Source of the DNA: JAJDNW01 sp039714495
GTDB taxonomy: Bacteria; Desulfobacterota; Desulfobacteria; Desulfobacterales; B30-G6
Length of the DNA stretch: 14,789 nt
Assembly: GCA_039714495.1 (NCBI GenBank)
Contig: JBDLJD010000111.1
Span: 1 to 14,789 of the forward strand
Direction of reading: 5' to 3'
Part shown: positions 1-6,991 of the stretch, one piece after another
Layout of the letters: each line of letters starts with the position of its first letter
Position numbering within the stretch: the first letter of the stretch is position 1
Notes under the pieces: generated by a model
The model's database searches: none
What the model was told of the DNA's origin: nothing
Seen by the model: only the letters and a program-made list of their open reading frames with translations
Position numbers and translations under genes: made by a program

Positions 1-751
1 TTCGGCGGTGGGTCTGACGACCCGACCTGTACTGAACGCCTTTGCATCCGGGGGGGGCGACGACGATGCCCCTGGCGTTGAAGTGAAAAAAGGCAAAGAT
101 GCGCTGAAAGCCAAGCAGTGGGCCATGGTCATCGACACGCGGGAATTTGAATCCGCGGAGGACCTGGAGCCCATCATCGAAGCCTGCGACAAAATACACA
201 ACATACCCAAACTTGATAACAAGGACCACGAAGTCAAGTGGATCTGGGAAGAGCACTTCCACAATGCCTTTCCAAACAAGGCCCAGCGGTTCATGGATGA
301 AAGGAATGAGCACCTGCCGTTCCTGGTGCTGTGCAACCACTGTGAGAACCCGCCCTGCTGCCGGGCCTGCCCGACCCAGGCGACCTTTAAACGGGAATCG
401 GACGGCATCGTGTTGATGGATTTTCACCGCTGTATCGGGTGCCGCTTCTGCATGGCCGCCTGTCCCTACGGTTCGCGCAGTTTTAATTTCAGAGACCCGC
501 GGCCTTTTATCGAGGAGATCAACAAAGAATTTCCAACGCGCATGAAAGGTGTCGTGGAAAAATGCAACTTTTGCGCCGAAAGACTGGCCGTCGGCAAGAT
601 GCCGGCGTGCGTCGAGGCCTCCCATGGCGCCATCGCCTTCGGGGATCTGCTGGACCCCCATTCTGATGTCAGAGAACTGCTGAAAGAAAATTACACCATT
701 CGTCGTAAACAGAGCCTCGGCACAGAGCCTGCCGTTTACTACATCGTATGA
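1..751 (+). CDS. dsrO: DsrO, periplasmic iron-sulfur subunit of DsrMKJOP (5' partial)
   Basis: Ferredoxin-like electron-transfer subunit of the DsrMKJOP complex, which links the quinone pool and periplasm to sulfite reduction. The reading frame is open to the window edge. The visible N-terminus (SAVGLTTRPVLNAFASGG) looks like the end of a Tat signal peptide, so the GTG at 8 is probably not the true start. Counting from that GTG, cysteine groups are 109/112/117/121 (CX2CX4CX3CP, with an extra C118), 142/145/148/152 (CX2CX2CX3CP) and 186/189/201 (CX2CX11C). A lone C60 sits where a fourth motif would end. In the DmsB/NrfC fold this pattern would ligate three [4Fe-4S] clusters and lose one, because the fourth cysteine of the last motif is Ser205. 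The next gene is dsrP, whose ribosome site overlaps this stop codon. dsrMKJ would lie upstream, outside the window. Confidence 0.93.
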   Translation, partial: SAVGLTTRPVLNAFASGGGDDDAPGVEVKKGKDALKAKQWAMVIDTREFESAEDLEPIIEACDKIHNIPKLDNKDHEVKWIWEEHFHNAFPNKAQRFMDERNEHLPFLVLCNHCENPPCCRACPTQATFKRESDGIVLMDFHRCIGCRFCMAACPYGSRSFNFRDPRPFIEEINKEFPTRMKGVVEKCNFCAERLAVGKMPACVEASHGAIAFGDLLDPHSDVRELLKENYTIRRKQSLGTEPAVYYIV

Positions 752-753
752 GG
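750..753 (+). promoter_or_regulatory. Ribosome binding site deciding the dsrP start
   Basis: GAGG overlapping the dsrO stop codon, 5 nt before ATG 759. It supports ATG 759 rather than GTG 753 as the dsrP start and suggests translational coupling. Confidence 0.6.
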
Positions 754-758
754 TGCAC

Positions 759-1916
759 ATGCTTGAATTAGCGATCAAAGGAAGCAAAAAGTACTATGGA
801 TGGATGGCGGCCCTGATGGTCGTCATCGGCATCGGTTTTCTCGTTTACCTGAAGCAGCTCGATTTCGGCCTCGGGATTACCGGTATGAGCAGGGATGTAA
901 CCTGGGGGTTTTATATCGCCAATTTTACCTTTCTGGTGGGGGTTGCCGCCGGAGGCGTCATGGTGGTGCTGCCCTATTACCTGCATGATTACAAGGCCTT
1001 CGGGCGGATTACCATTTTAGGCGAATTTCTGGCCATTGCTGCACTGGTCATGTGCATCCTCTTTGTTCTGGTGGATCTGGGCCAGCCCATGCGGGTGTTC
1101 AACACGCTGTTGTACCCCAGCCCCAACTCGGTCCTGTTTTTCGATATCATTGTGCTCCAGGGCTACCTGTTCATCAACCTGGTTGTGGGTTGGAACGTGC
1201 TCGAAGCCGAGCGCAACCAGACCCACTATCAAGTCTGGCTCAAGCCGATCATTTACCTGTCCATCCCCTGGGCGGTCAGCATCCATACGGTTACCGCATT
1301 TTTGTACGCCGGTCTCCCGGGCAGGCACTTCTGGCTTACCGCCGTCATGGCGCCGCGTTTTCTCTCTTCGGCTTTTGCCGCCGGACCGGCGCTCCTGATC
1401 CTGCTGTGCCTTTTTGTCAGAAGGGTATCGAATTTCGATCCGGGCAGGGAGCAGATTCAGTCCCTGGCCAAAATCGTGGCCTATGCCATCTGCATCAACG
1501 TGTTCTTCTTCCTGTGTGAAGTGTTTACTGCTTTTTACAGCAATATACCCAGTCACATGGATCATATAAAATACCTGTTTTTCGGTCTGCACGGTCATGC
1601 ATCCCTGGTGCCCTTCATGTGGACCGCTTACAGCTTGATGCTGATAGCGATCATCCTGCTGGTCAATCCCATTACCCGCAAAAACGAAGGTGTCCTGGCG
1701 TTTGCCTGCGTCGCCACTTTTATCGGGACCTGGATCGACAAGGGCCTGGGCATGATCTCCGGCGGGTTTGTTCCCAATCCCATGCACCATGTCAATGAAT
1801 ATGCGCCATCCATCCCGGAAATAGCGATTACACTCGGGGTGTACGGCATCGGCGCCCTTATTCTGACGGTGCTCTACAAAATGGGCATCAGCGTCAAAGA
1901 GGAGGTGGGCGCCTAA
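759..1916 (+). CDS. dsrP: DsrP, NrfD-family integral membrane quinone-interacting subunit
   Basis: Membrane subunit of DsrMKJOP, a member of the NrfD/PsrC polytopic family thought to exchange electrons with menaquinone and pass them to or from DsrO. The product is 385 residues, mostly hydrophobic, with about ten membrane spans (for example near 14-32, 50-74, 87-106 and 122-144). It carries the family-type stretch LVDLGQPMRVF near residue 107. I chose the ATG at 759 over the in-frame GTG at 753 because a GAGG (750-753) lies 5 nt upstream of it and the GTG lies on that Shine-Dalgarno sequence. The GAGG overlaps the dsrO stop (TGA 749-751), implying translational coupling. The gene ends the dsr operon; a strong terminator follows about 180 bp later. 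Confidence 0.93.
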   Translation: MLELAIKGSKKYYGWMAALMVVIGIGFLVYLKQLDFGLGITGMSRDVTWGFYIANFTFLVGVAAGGVMVVLPYYLHDYKAFGRITILGEFLAIAALVMCILFVLVDLGQPMRVFNTLLYPSPNSVLFFDIIVLQGYLFINLVVGWNVLEAERNQTHYQVWLKPIIYLSIPWAVSIHTVTAFLYAGLPGRHFWLTAVMAPRFLSSAFAAGPALLILLCLFVRRVSNFDPGREQIQSLAKIVAYAICINVFFFLCEVFTAFYSNIPSHMDHIKYLFFGLHGHASLVPFMWTAYSLMLIAIILLVNPITRKNEGVLAFACVATFIGTWIDKGLGMISGGFVPNPMHHVNEYAPSIPEIAITLGVYGIGALILTVLYKMGISVKEEVGA

Positions 1917-1930
1917 GGACGTCAATTACC

Positions 1931-2008
1931 CAGAAGTCAGAAACCAGAAGACAGAAATCAGAGCCGTCTTCCGTCTCTGACACTCTGGTCTCCGGTTTCC
2001 GTCTTCTG
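1931..2008. repeat. Inverted pair of degenerate 7-nt arrays (AGAAGTC family)
   Basis: Plus-strand units in exact 7-nt phase start at 1932 (AGAAGTC, AGAAACC, AGAAGAC, AGAAATC, AGAGCCG). The same kind of units read on the minus strand from 2007 downward (AGAAGAC, GGAAACC, GGAGACC, AGAGTGT). The two arms make a long imperfect hairpin starting 14 nt after the dsrP stop. No T-run follows it directly; the recognisable terminator lies further on. A related array is at 12451-12492. Confidence 0.75.
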
Positions 2009-2093
2009 GTTTTGGCTTGCGGTTCATATAGATATACTGGTTTACGGCATACGCCATTGCAACTATAATGACTGCCATAACCACATTAGAATA

Positions 2094-2135
2094 CAAGCGC
2101 ACATCCTTTTTTAGGGTGTGCGCTTGTGTTTTTTT
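2094..2135 (+). terminator. Rho-independent terminator of the dsr operon
   Basis: A 13-bp stem (2094-2106 with 2114-2126, a single G-U wobble and no mismatch) closes a 7-nt loop of mostly T. It is followed by TG and an uninterrupted run of eight T. Orientation and position fit termination of dsr transcription about 180 bp after dsrP, just upstream of the rplU promoter region. Confidence 0.92.
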
Positions 2136-2136
2136 C

Positions 2137-2165
2137 TTGACAACGCCGTTCAAACGGTCAATATT
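2137..2165 (+). promoter_or_regulatory. Candidate sigma-70 promoter for rplU
   Basis: A perfect -35 box TTGACA (2137-2142) begins immediately after the terminator T-run. With a 17-nt spacer the -10 would be AATATT (2160-2165), a 4 of 6 match. The weak -10 is the uncertain part. This would give a leader of roughly 130 nt before rplU. Confidence 0.42.
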
Positions 2166-2193
2166 ACCTATTTTTCATTACGATAATTTTTCA

Positions 2194-2275
2194 TTCATTC
2201 CGTTTGAATGAACATAAGGCGTTTCTACATACTAAATATGTTATTTCATGATTTGGTTATTCATTGCCAAACATG
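2194..2275 (+). promoter_or_regulatory. rplU leader with two hairpins
   Basis: Two inverted repeats sit in the AT-rich leader. One pairs TTCATTC (2194-2200) with GAATGAA (2206-2212) around a 5-nt loop. The other pairs CATG plus TTTGG (2247-2256, one bulged A) with CCAAA plus CATG (2267-2275), ending 13 nt before the GGAGG Shine-Dalgarno at 2289. A hairpin this close to a ribosomal-protein ribosome site could be a translational control element. Known L21 leaders exist in Firmicutes, but I see no basis to assign this to that family. Confidence 0.4.
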
Positions 2276-2300
2276 AAAAATTATAGATGGAGGATAAATC

Positions 2301-2612
2301 ATGTACGCTGTTGTAGCAACAGGCGGAAAACAGTACCGGGTACAGGAAGGCGACACCCTCAGAATCGAAAAGATTCCAGGAGAAGTGGGCTCGGATGTGG
2401 CCTTTGACCAGGTATTGATGGTTTCGGATGGGGACGACGTTAAAGTCGGACAACCCGTTGTTGAAAATGCGGTTGTCAACGGTACCATCGTTGAGCAGGG
2501 AAAAGGGCGTAAGATCCTGGTATTCAAGTACAAGCGCAGAAAGCGCTACCGCAGAAAACAAGGGCACCGTCAACTGTTCACCGCCGTAAAAATAGGCGCC
2601 ATCGAAGCATAG
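2301..2612 (+). CDS. rplU: 50S ribosomal protein L21
   Basis: Ribosomal protein L21, a 23S rRNA-binding component of the large subunit. The 103-residue product has the usual length and the canonical opening MYAVVATGGKQYRVQEGD. A basic stretch around residues 74-90 (KYKRRKRYRRKQGHRQ) is the characteristic rRNA-binding region. The start is set by GGAGG at 2289-2293, 7 nt upstream. It heads the rplU-rpmA-obgE order that is widely conserved in bacteria. It has its own candidate promoter and a structured leader after the dsr terminator, so it is probably regulated separately from dsrOP. Confidence 0.98.
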   Translation: MYAVVATGGKQYRVQEGDTLRIEKIPGEVGSDVAFDQVLMVSDGDDVKVGQPVVENAVVNGTIVEQGKGRKILVFKYKRRKRYRRKQGHRQLFTAVKIGAIEA

Positions 2613-2629
2613 TCAGGGAGTAATATAAA

Positions 2630-2884
2630 ATGGCACATAAAAAAGCGGGCGGGAGCTCGAAAAATGGACGCGACAGTAACGGCCAGAGGCGTGGCGTAAA
2701 GCGTTACAGCGGACAAATTGTAAAGGCCGGCAATATTCTCGTGCGCCAGGTGGGAACCAGGATACACCCGGGTGAAAACGTGGGCATGGGTAAAGATTAC
2801 ACGCTGTTTGCTAAAATAGACGGCACGGTTTCCTACGAACGGCAGGGACGTTCGCGAAAACAAGTCAGTGTTTATGCCGAGTGA
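2630..2884 (+). CDS. rpmA: 50S ribosomal protein L27
   Basis: Ribosomal protein L27, whose N-terminus reaches toward the peptidyl-transferase centre. The 84-residue product starts MAHKKAGGSSKNGRDSNGQ, the standard L27 N-terminus. There is no sign of the N-terminal extension that some Firmicutes cleave off. It lies 17 bp after rplU with GGAG at 2617-2620. The stop TGA (2882-2884) overlaps the GTG start of obgE in a GTGA junction, indicating co-translation. Confidence 0.98.
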   Translation: MAHKKAGGSSKNGRDSNGQRRGVKRYSGQIVKAGNILVRQVGTRIHPGENVGMGKDYTLFAKIDGTVSYERQGRSRKQVSVYAE

Positions 2885-3882
2885 AATTCATTGATGAAGC
2901 GTTGATAACCGTCCAGTCCGGCAATGGTGGGAGCGGTTGTGTAAGTTTCAGAAGGGAAAGGCACATACCGCGCGGCGGACCGGATGGTGGAGATGGAGGC
3001 AGGGGTGGTGATGTCATCATGGTGTCATCGCCCAGCAAGCGAACCCTCTACGATTTTAGATATAAAAAACGTCTGAAAGCCCGCAATGGATCGAACGGTC
3101 TGGGAAAAGATAAAACCGGCAAAGCCGGCGATCATCTGATTGTAGACATTCCCACCGGAACCCTGGTCAGTGATGTCGAGACCGGTCAGATCATCAGGGA
3201 TTTTACAGAACCCGGCGAGCGGATCGTCATTGCCAAAGGCGGCAGAGGCGGCCTCGGCAATGCCCGGTTCAAAACATCCACCCACCGTACCCCCCGTTTT
3301 GCCCAGCCGGGCGAACCAGGTGAGACTCTCGAAATCAAGCTTGACCTGAAACTGATTGCAGACGTGGGACTCATCGGTCTTCCCAATGCCGGCAAGTCCA
3401 CCCTCATCAGCCGTATTTCCGCAGCCAATCCTAAGATCGGCGATTATCCCTTTACCACTCTGACGCCCAACCTGGGTGTTGTCCAGCCTCCCTTTGGCGA
3501 GCCGTTTGTGGTCGCAGATATACCCGGCTTGATCGAAGGCGCCCATACCGGCGCCGGATTGGGGATAAAATTTTTGCGGCATGTGGAGAGAACCCGTATC
3601 CTCGTGCACCTGATCGATATAACCCTCATCGATCCATCCGATATTCTCAGAACTTTCAACACCATCAATAGGGAATTACAGTCATACAGTGCCGAGCTCG
3701 CCCGCAAACCACAACTCATTGTGCTCAATAAAATGGATGTGACCGGTGCAAAAGAGACGGCCGAGCAATTCCGATCATCCCTGGGGGACAGGGAGGTCAT
3801 GTCGATTTCCGCTGTCACCGGACAAGGGGTGAAGCAGCTGCTTTCCAGGATGGTTCAGATAGTCGAAAGGGACACTCCCTGA
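2881..3882 (+). CDS. obgE: Obg/CgtA GTPase, ribosome assembly
   Basis: Obg-family GTPase acting in late 50S assembly and stress responses. The N-terminal glycine-rich Obg domain spans about residues 1-158 (for example GGPDGGDGGRGGDV at 32-45). The G domain follows, with G1 GLPNAGKST (166-174), G3 DIPG (213-216), G4 NKMD (283-286) and G5 SAV (310-312). At 333 residues it lacks a long C-terminal extension such as that in E. coli. The GTG start at 2881 overlaps the rpmA stop by four bases, and no separate ribosome site is evident. That suggests coupling to L27 translation and a fixed supply relative to ribosomal proteins. Confidence 0.97.
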   Translation: MKFIDEALITVQSGNGGSGCVSFRRERHIPRGGPDGGDGGRGGDVIMVSSPSKRTLYDFRYKKRLKARNGSNGLGKDKTGKAGDHLIVDIPTGTLVSDVETGQIIRDFTEPGERIVIAKGGRGGLGNARFKTSTHRTPRFAQPGEPGETLEIKLDLKLIADVGLIGLPNAGKSTLISRISAANPKIGDYPFTTLTPNLGVVQPPFGEPFVVADIPGLIEGAHTGAGLGIKFLRHVERTRILVHLIDITLIDPSDILRTFNTINRELQSYSAELARKPQLIVLNKMDVTGAKETAEQFRSSLGDREVMSISAVTGQGVKQLLSRMVQIVERDTP

Positions 3883-3930
3883 GCATTCAGATTTCCTTTA
3901 CCACACGGAGAACACAGAGGATTTATTTTA

Positions 3931-3960
3931 TTGAAGTGTCGGGAGATGCTGACACCTCAA
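3931..3960. repeat. Inverted repeat between obgE and nadD
   Basis: TTGA, one mismatch, then GTGTC (3931-3940) pairs with GACAC, the mismatch, then TCAA (3951-3960) around a 10-nt loop. No T-run lies on either side, so it is not a standard terminator. It could be an RNA-processing or operator site; the role is unknown. Confidence 0.5.
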
Positions 3961-4011
3961 TACCATCAATCACTAGGCGGCGATTTGAAAAAATATCGAT
4001 TCTGCCTTTCC

Positions 4012-4035
4012 CCTGAGGTCAAATCAGGATATAAT
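4012..4035 (+). promoter_or_regulatory. Candidate nadD promoter with overlapping inverted repeat
   Basis: A perfect TATAAT (4030-4035) lies 36 nt before the nadD ATG. No good -35 box is seen at the right distance. An inverted repeat CCTGA/TCAGG (4012-4016 and 4024-4028) fills the spacer and could bind an activator or repressor. The assignment rests mainly on the -10 box. Confidence 0.35.
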
Positions 4036-4071
4036 GAGAACCATCATAATACAGCGAAGAAGCTAATCACA

Positions 4072-4740
4072 ATGAAAATAGGACTCTTCGGCGGCACATT
4101 CGATCCGATCCACCTGGGCCACCTCAGGGCGGTTAAAGAGGTGGCGGAAAGATTCGGGCTGGTAAAAACCTGCCTTATCCCGGCAGCCCAACCGCCTCAC
4201 AAACCGCACCTGGACATTGCCCCGGCCAAAGACCGGCTGGAAATGATTCGCCTGGCTGTCGAGTCCAGGGAAGCGTTCGAGATTTCCGATATCGAGCTCA
4301 AACGAACAGGCCCTTCATACACCATCGACACCTTGAGGCATTTCAAAAATCTGCCGGGGGCAGGGGGCCGGACCTATTATCTGATCATGGGCCTGGACGC
4401 CTTTCTTGAAATCGACACCTGGAAGGCCTATCTGGATATCTTCAAGCAGGTCCCGGTCATTATCATGGCCAGACCGTCTGCCGGAGCAGGTCGGGGAAGC
4501 CCGCCATGGGGCAGGGTGGCTGAATTCATCGGCAATAAAATTTCCCGCCAGTATCGCTGCAGCGATATGGAAGCGCGTCATGCCGGCGGTGAATATAAAC
4601 CGATACACTTTATGGATGTGAGCCTGCTGGATATTTCCGCTACCCGCATCCGCGAATTTATCAATAAGGGAAATTCAATACAATTTCTGGTTCCTGAAAA
4701 GGTAGAACGTTATATCCGTCAACGAGGACTATATCAATGA
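4072..4740 (+). CDS. nadD: Nicotinate-nucleotide adenylyltransferase
   Basis: NadD transfers AMP from ATP to nicotinate mononucleotide to give deamido-NAD in NAD biosynthesis. The 222-residue product opens MKIGLFGGTFDPIHLGH, which holds the nucleotidyltransferase signature GxFxPxHxGH (residues 7-17). It also has ISATRIRE at 188-195, the second ATP-binding motif of the family. An in-frame upstream extension to 3931 exists but encodes nothing family-like, so the ATG at 4072 is chosen; its ribosome site (GAAGAAG, 4056-4062) is weak. The stop TGA overlaps the rsfS ATG (ATGA, 4737-4740). The obgE, nadD, rsfS order is common in bacteria. Confidence 0.96.
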   Translation: MKIGLFGGTFDPIHLGHLRAVKEVAERFGLVKTCLIPAAQPPHKPHLDIAPAKDRLEMIRLAVESREAFEISDIELKRTGPSYTIDTLRHFKNLPGAGGRTYYLIMGLDAFLEIDTWKAYLDIFKQVPVIIMARPSAGAGRGSPPWGRVAEFIGNKISRQYRCSDMEARHAGGEYKPIHFMDVSLLDISATRIREFINKGNSIQFLVPEKVERYIRQRGLYQ

Positions 4741-5138
4741 CCCGATCTGTCGAGACGATACACGACCCGACCATCGATATCTACATCAGTGCCGTTCTGG
4801 GGAGAAAAGCCCGTCAGGTGGTGATGCTGGACGTGAAGGCCCTGACCACAGTGGCCGACACATTCATCATCTGCAGCGCGCGTTCCAACCGGCAAGTGAC
4901 GGCTATTGCCGAATATATCGCTACTGATTTGAAAAAACAGGGTAAAAAAGCATTGAGCGTCGAAGGCCGGAAAGAAGGGCACTGGGTGTTGATGGATTAT
5001 GGAGATGTCATTATCCACGTCTTTCTCGAGCCCCTGAGATCCTTTTACGATCTGGAAGGCCTGTGGATTGAGGCCCGTCGCATCACCACCGAAGCACTCG
5101 TCGAATACAACAAAAATGAAAGCCAGACGCTGCAGTAG
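4737..5138 (+). CDS. rsfS: Ribosome silencing factor RsfS
   Basis: RsfS (Iojap/DUF143 family) binds L14 on the 50S subunit and blocks subunit joining under poor nutrition. The 133-residue product shows the family core: DVKALTTVADTFIICSARSN (about 32-51), the EGRKEGHWVLMDYGDVIIH stretch (about 80-98) and VFLEPLRSFYDLEGLW. A GAGGA at 4724-4728, inside nadD, is spaced 8 nt from the ATG, and the start overlaps the nadD stop. The two proteins are therefore almost certainly made from one message. A roughly 200-bp gap with a repeat element follows before gpmI. Confidence 0.96.
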   Translation: MTRSVETIHDPTIDIYISAVLGRKARQVVMLDVKALTTVADTFIICSARSNRQVTAIAEYIATDLKKQGKKALSVEGRKEGHWVLMDYGDVIIHVFLEPLRSFYDLEGLWIEARRITTEALVEYNKNESQTLQ

Positions 5139-5235
5139 TTGTCTTTGATTTTGGGGAATAGATTCGGGTAAACATTTGTTGGCACCGTCTTTGTATTGAT
5201 CTTGGGCCCGAGTAAAATTTGAATAATATTTATAG

Positions 5236-5329
5236 ACATTAGAAACAATTAGTTGCACTGAACCTAGTTTCAGTATTAGGTCAATGGGTATTGGATACTA
5301 GCAGATAATAGAAATCCTGTTTCTAATGT
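5236..5329. mobile_element. 94-bp element with 12-bp terminal inverted repeats, copy A
   Basis: ACATTAGAAACA (5236-5247) and its exact reverse complement TGTTTCTAATGT (5318-5329) bound a 70-bp core with no ORF. A second element with identical ends and nearly equal size is at 9529-9621. Just inside the left end both copies share TTxGxTGCAxT; the remaining cores differ. Copy A ends one base before the gpmI Shine-Dalgarno. I find no clear target-site duplication. A non-autonomous MITE-like or extragenic palindromic repeat is the best description. Confidence 0.7.
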
Positions 5330-5342
5330 AAGGAGTCCAAGG

Positions 5343-6890
5343 ATGAAGCCTAAACCCTGTATGCTGATCATACTGGATGGGTGGGGCATCCGTGAAGAGA
5401 CCGAGGGCAATGCCGTTTTGTCGGCTGCCACCCCCTTTCTGGATGGGCTTGTAGCGACGTATCCCTCTACCCGCCTGAATTGTATGGGAAAGGTTGTGGG
5501 ACTGCCCGGCGGTATAATGGGCAATTCGGAAGTGGGGCACCTCAACATCGGGGCCGGTCGCATCGTGTACCAGGACCTGCTGCGGATCGACAGGGCCATT
5601 GAAGACCGGAGCTTTATGGAAAACAGCGCCCTGAACGGGGTCATGTCCGCGGTGAAGTCCGGAGAAACCTCCCTGCATTTCATGGGGCTGGTTTCGGACG
5701 GCGGGGTTCACAGCCAGCTGTCGCATCTGCTCACCCTGCTGGAGATGGCCAGGTCCAAGGGGCTGAGCAAAGTTTTTGTCCATGCCATTCTTGACGGCCG
5801 GGATACCCCTCCCCAAAGCGGGGTGCAATATCTCGATACCCTGCAAAATTATATCAAAGATAATGATTTCGGTAAGATTGCAACCGTCTGCGGCCGGTAT
5901 TATGCCATGGACCGTGACAAGCGCTGGGAGCGGGTACAAAAGGCCTACGCGCTGTTCACCCGTGGCCAGGGGGCAAAAGCCAAAGATGCCGTGGCAGCCG
6001 TAAAAGAGGCATATGCAGAGGGTGAAACCGATGAATTTGTCTCTCCTATTGTCATGACCGGCAATACCGGCCGGCCGGTGGGACCGGTTCGGAACGGTGA
6101 CGGCGTCATTTTTTTCAATTTTCGGGCTGACCGTGCAAGGGAAATAACCCGTGCCTTTACGGAAGATGCTTTTGAAGGGTTCGATCGGGGACCGGTACCG
6201 GAGCTGTGCCACTACGTCTGCATGACCGAATATGATGAGGCTTTTGACCTCCCAGTGGCCTTTACACCCGTGCATCTCGACAAAATTCTGGGGGAGACCA
6301 TCAGCCAGGAGGGGTTGCGGCAGCTGCGCATTGCCGAGACCGAAAAATATGCCCATGTCACCTATTTTTTCAATGGCGGCGAAGAGGAACCATTTCCCGG
6401 TGAGGAGCGCTGCCTCATTCCCTCGCCCCGCGACGTGGCCACCTATGACCTCAAGCCGGAGATGAGCGCCCCTGAGGTTACCCGGGAAGTCCTCGCGCGA
6501 ATTGCCGCCGATCAATACCAATTCATCGTCCTCAACTTTGCCAATATGGATATGGTGGGGCACACAGGCGTGATGGCAGCGGCCGTGGAAGCCTGTGAGA
6601 TGGTGGACAATTGTGTGAAAAGGATTGTTGCTGCATTAAAGGACAAGGGATGGGCGGCGTTGGTTACGGCCGACCACGGCAATGCAGAGAAAATGATGGC
6701 TGAAGACGGCAGCCCCTACACGGCCCACACCCTGGGGCAGGTGCGCTGCATCCTGGTGGACGACGACCGCAGGGCTGCGAAACTGCGTGATGAGGGCAGC
6801 CTGTGCGACATAGCCCCCACCATACTCGAGGTCATGGGCCTGGAACAGCCCGAGGAGATGACGGGACGGTCCTTAATAAATGTCCAATAA
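5343..6890 (+). CDS. gpmI: 2,3-bisphosphoglycerate-independent phosphoglycerate mutase
   Basis: Interconverts 3- and 2-phosphoglycerate in glycolysis and gluconeogenesis, using two Mn ions and a phosphoserine intermediate; cytoplasmic. The 515-residue product has the normal length. Alkaline-phosphatase-superfamily ligands are all present at the numbering of the well-studied Bacillus enzyme: D12 and catalytic S62 (GNSEVGH), then D403, H407, D444, H445 and H462 (MDMVGH, ADHGNAE, TAHT). Substrate-binding LDGRDTPP and NFRADRARE are also intact. AGGAG (5331-5335) sits 7 nt before the ATG, immediately after element A, so that element lies in the leader or promoter region. The last codons overlap a 7-nt repeat array beginning at 6875. 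Confidence 0.98.
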   Translation: MKPKPCMLIILDGWGIREETEGNAVLSAATPFLDGLVATYPSTRLNCMGKVVGLPGGIMGNSEVGHLNIGAGRIVYQDLLRIDRAIEDRSFMENSALNGVMSAVKSGETSLHFMGLVSDGGVHSQLSHLLTLLEMARSKGLSKVFVHAILDGRDTPPQSGVQYLDTLQNYIKDNDFGKIATVCGRYYAMDRDKRWERVQKAYALFTRGQGAKAKDAVAAVKEAYAEGETDEFVSPIVMTGNTGRPVGPVRNGDGVIFFNFRADRAREITRAFTEDAFEGFDRGPVPELCHYVCMTEYDEAFDLPVAFTPVHLDKILGETISQEGLRQLRIAETEKYAHVTYFFNGGEEEPFPGEERCLIPSPRDVATYDLKPEMSAPEVTREVLARIAADQYQFIVLNFANMDMVGHTGVMAAAVEACEMVDNCVKRIVAALKDKGWAALVTADHGNAEKMMAEDGSPYTAHTLGQVRCILVDDDRRAAKLRDEGSLCDIAPTILEVMGLEQPEEMTGRSLINVQ

Positions 6891-6971
6891 TCAATATTCA
6901 ATTTCCAATGATCAAGGTGGCTATCGGCACTTGGACATTGATTATTCGTTATTGGATATTGGTAATTAGCC
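6875..6971. repeat. Inverted pair of degenerate 7-nt arrays (ATTGGTA family)
   Basis: On the minus strand, five units in exact 7-nt phase run from 6909 down to 6875 (ATTGGAA, ATTGAAT, ATTGATT, ATTGGAC, ATTTATT). On the plus strand, six units run 6930-6971 (CTTGGAC, ATTGATT, ATTCGTT, ATTGGAT, ATTGGTA, ATTAGCC). A 20-nt spacer separates them. The arms can fold into a long imperfect hairpin. The left array covers the gpmI stop and its final codons. Confidence 0.8.
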
Positions 6972-6991
6972 CTTTTTCCTGAAATCTGTTA

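Noticed and set aside
1017..1925. 302-residue open frame on the minus strand across dsrP
   Set aside because: Shadow of dsrP: composition rich in H, Q, D and G, no domain, no ribosome site, and the plus strand is clearly coding.
2083..2091. ACATTAGAA, matching nine bases of the 12-bp terminal repeat of elements A and B
   Set aside because: No matching inverted partner within 200 bp, and a single 9-mer match on either strand is only mildly surprising in this length.
3903..3920. Two 9-nt units ACACGGAGA and ACACAGAGG after obgE
   Set aside because: Looks like a fragment of a degenerate intergenic repeat, but two units are too few to claim an array.
5298..6563. 421-residue open frame on the minus strand across gpmI
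   Set aside because: Lies antisense to a gpmI with every catalytic residue intact; the translation has no recognisable motif.
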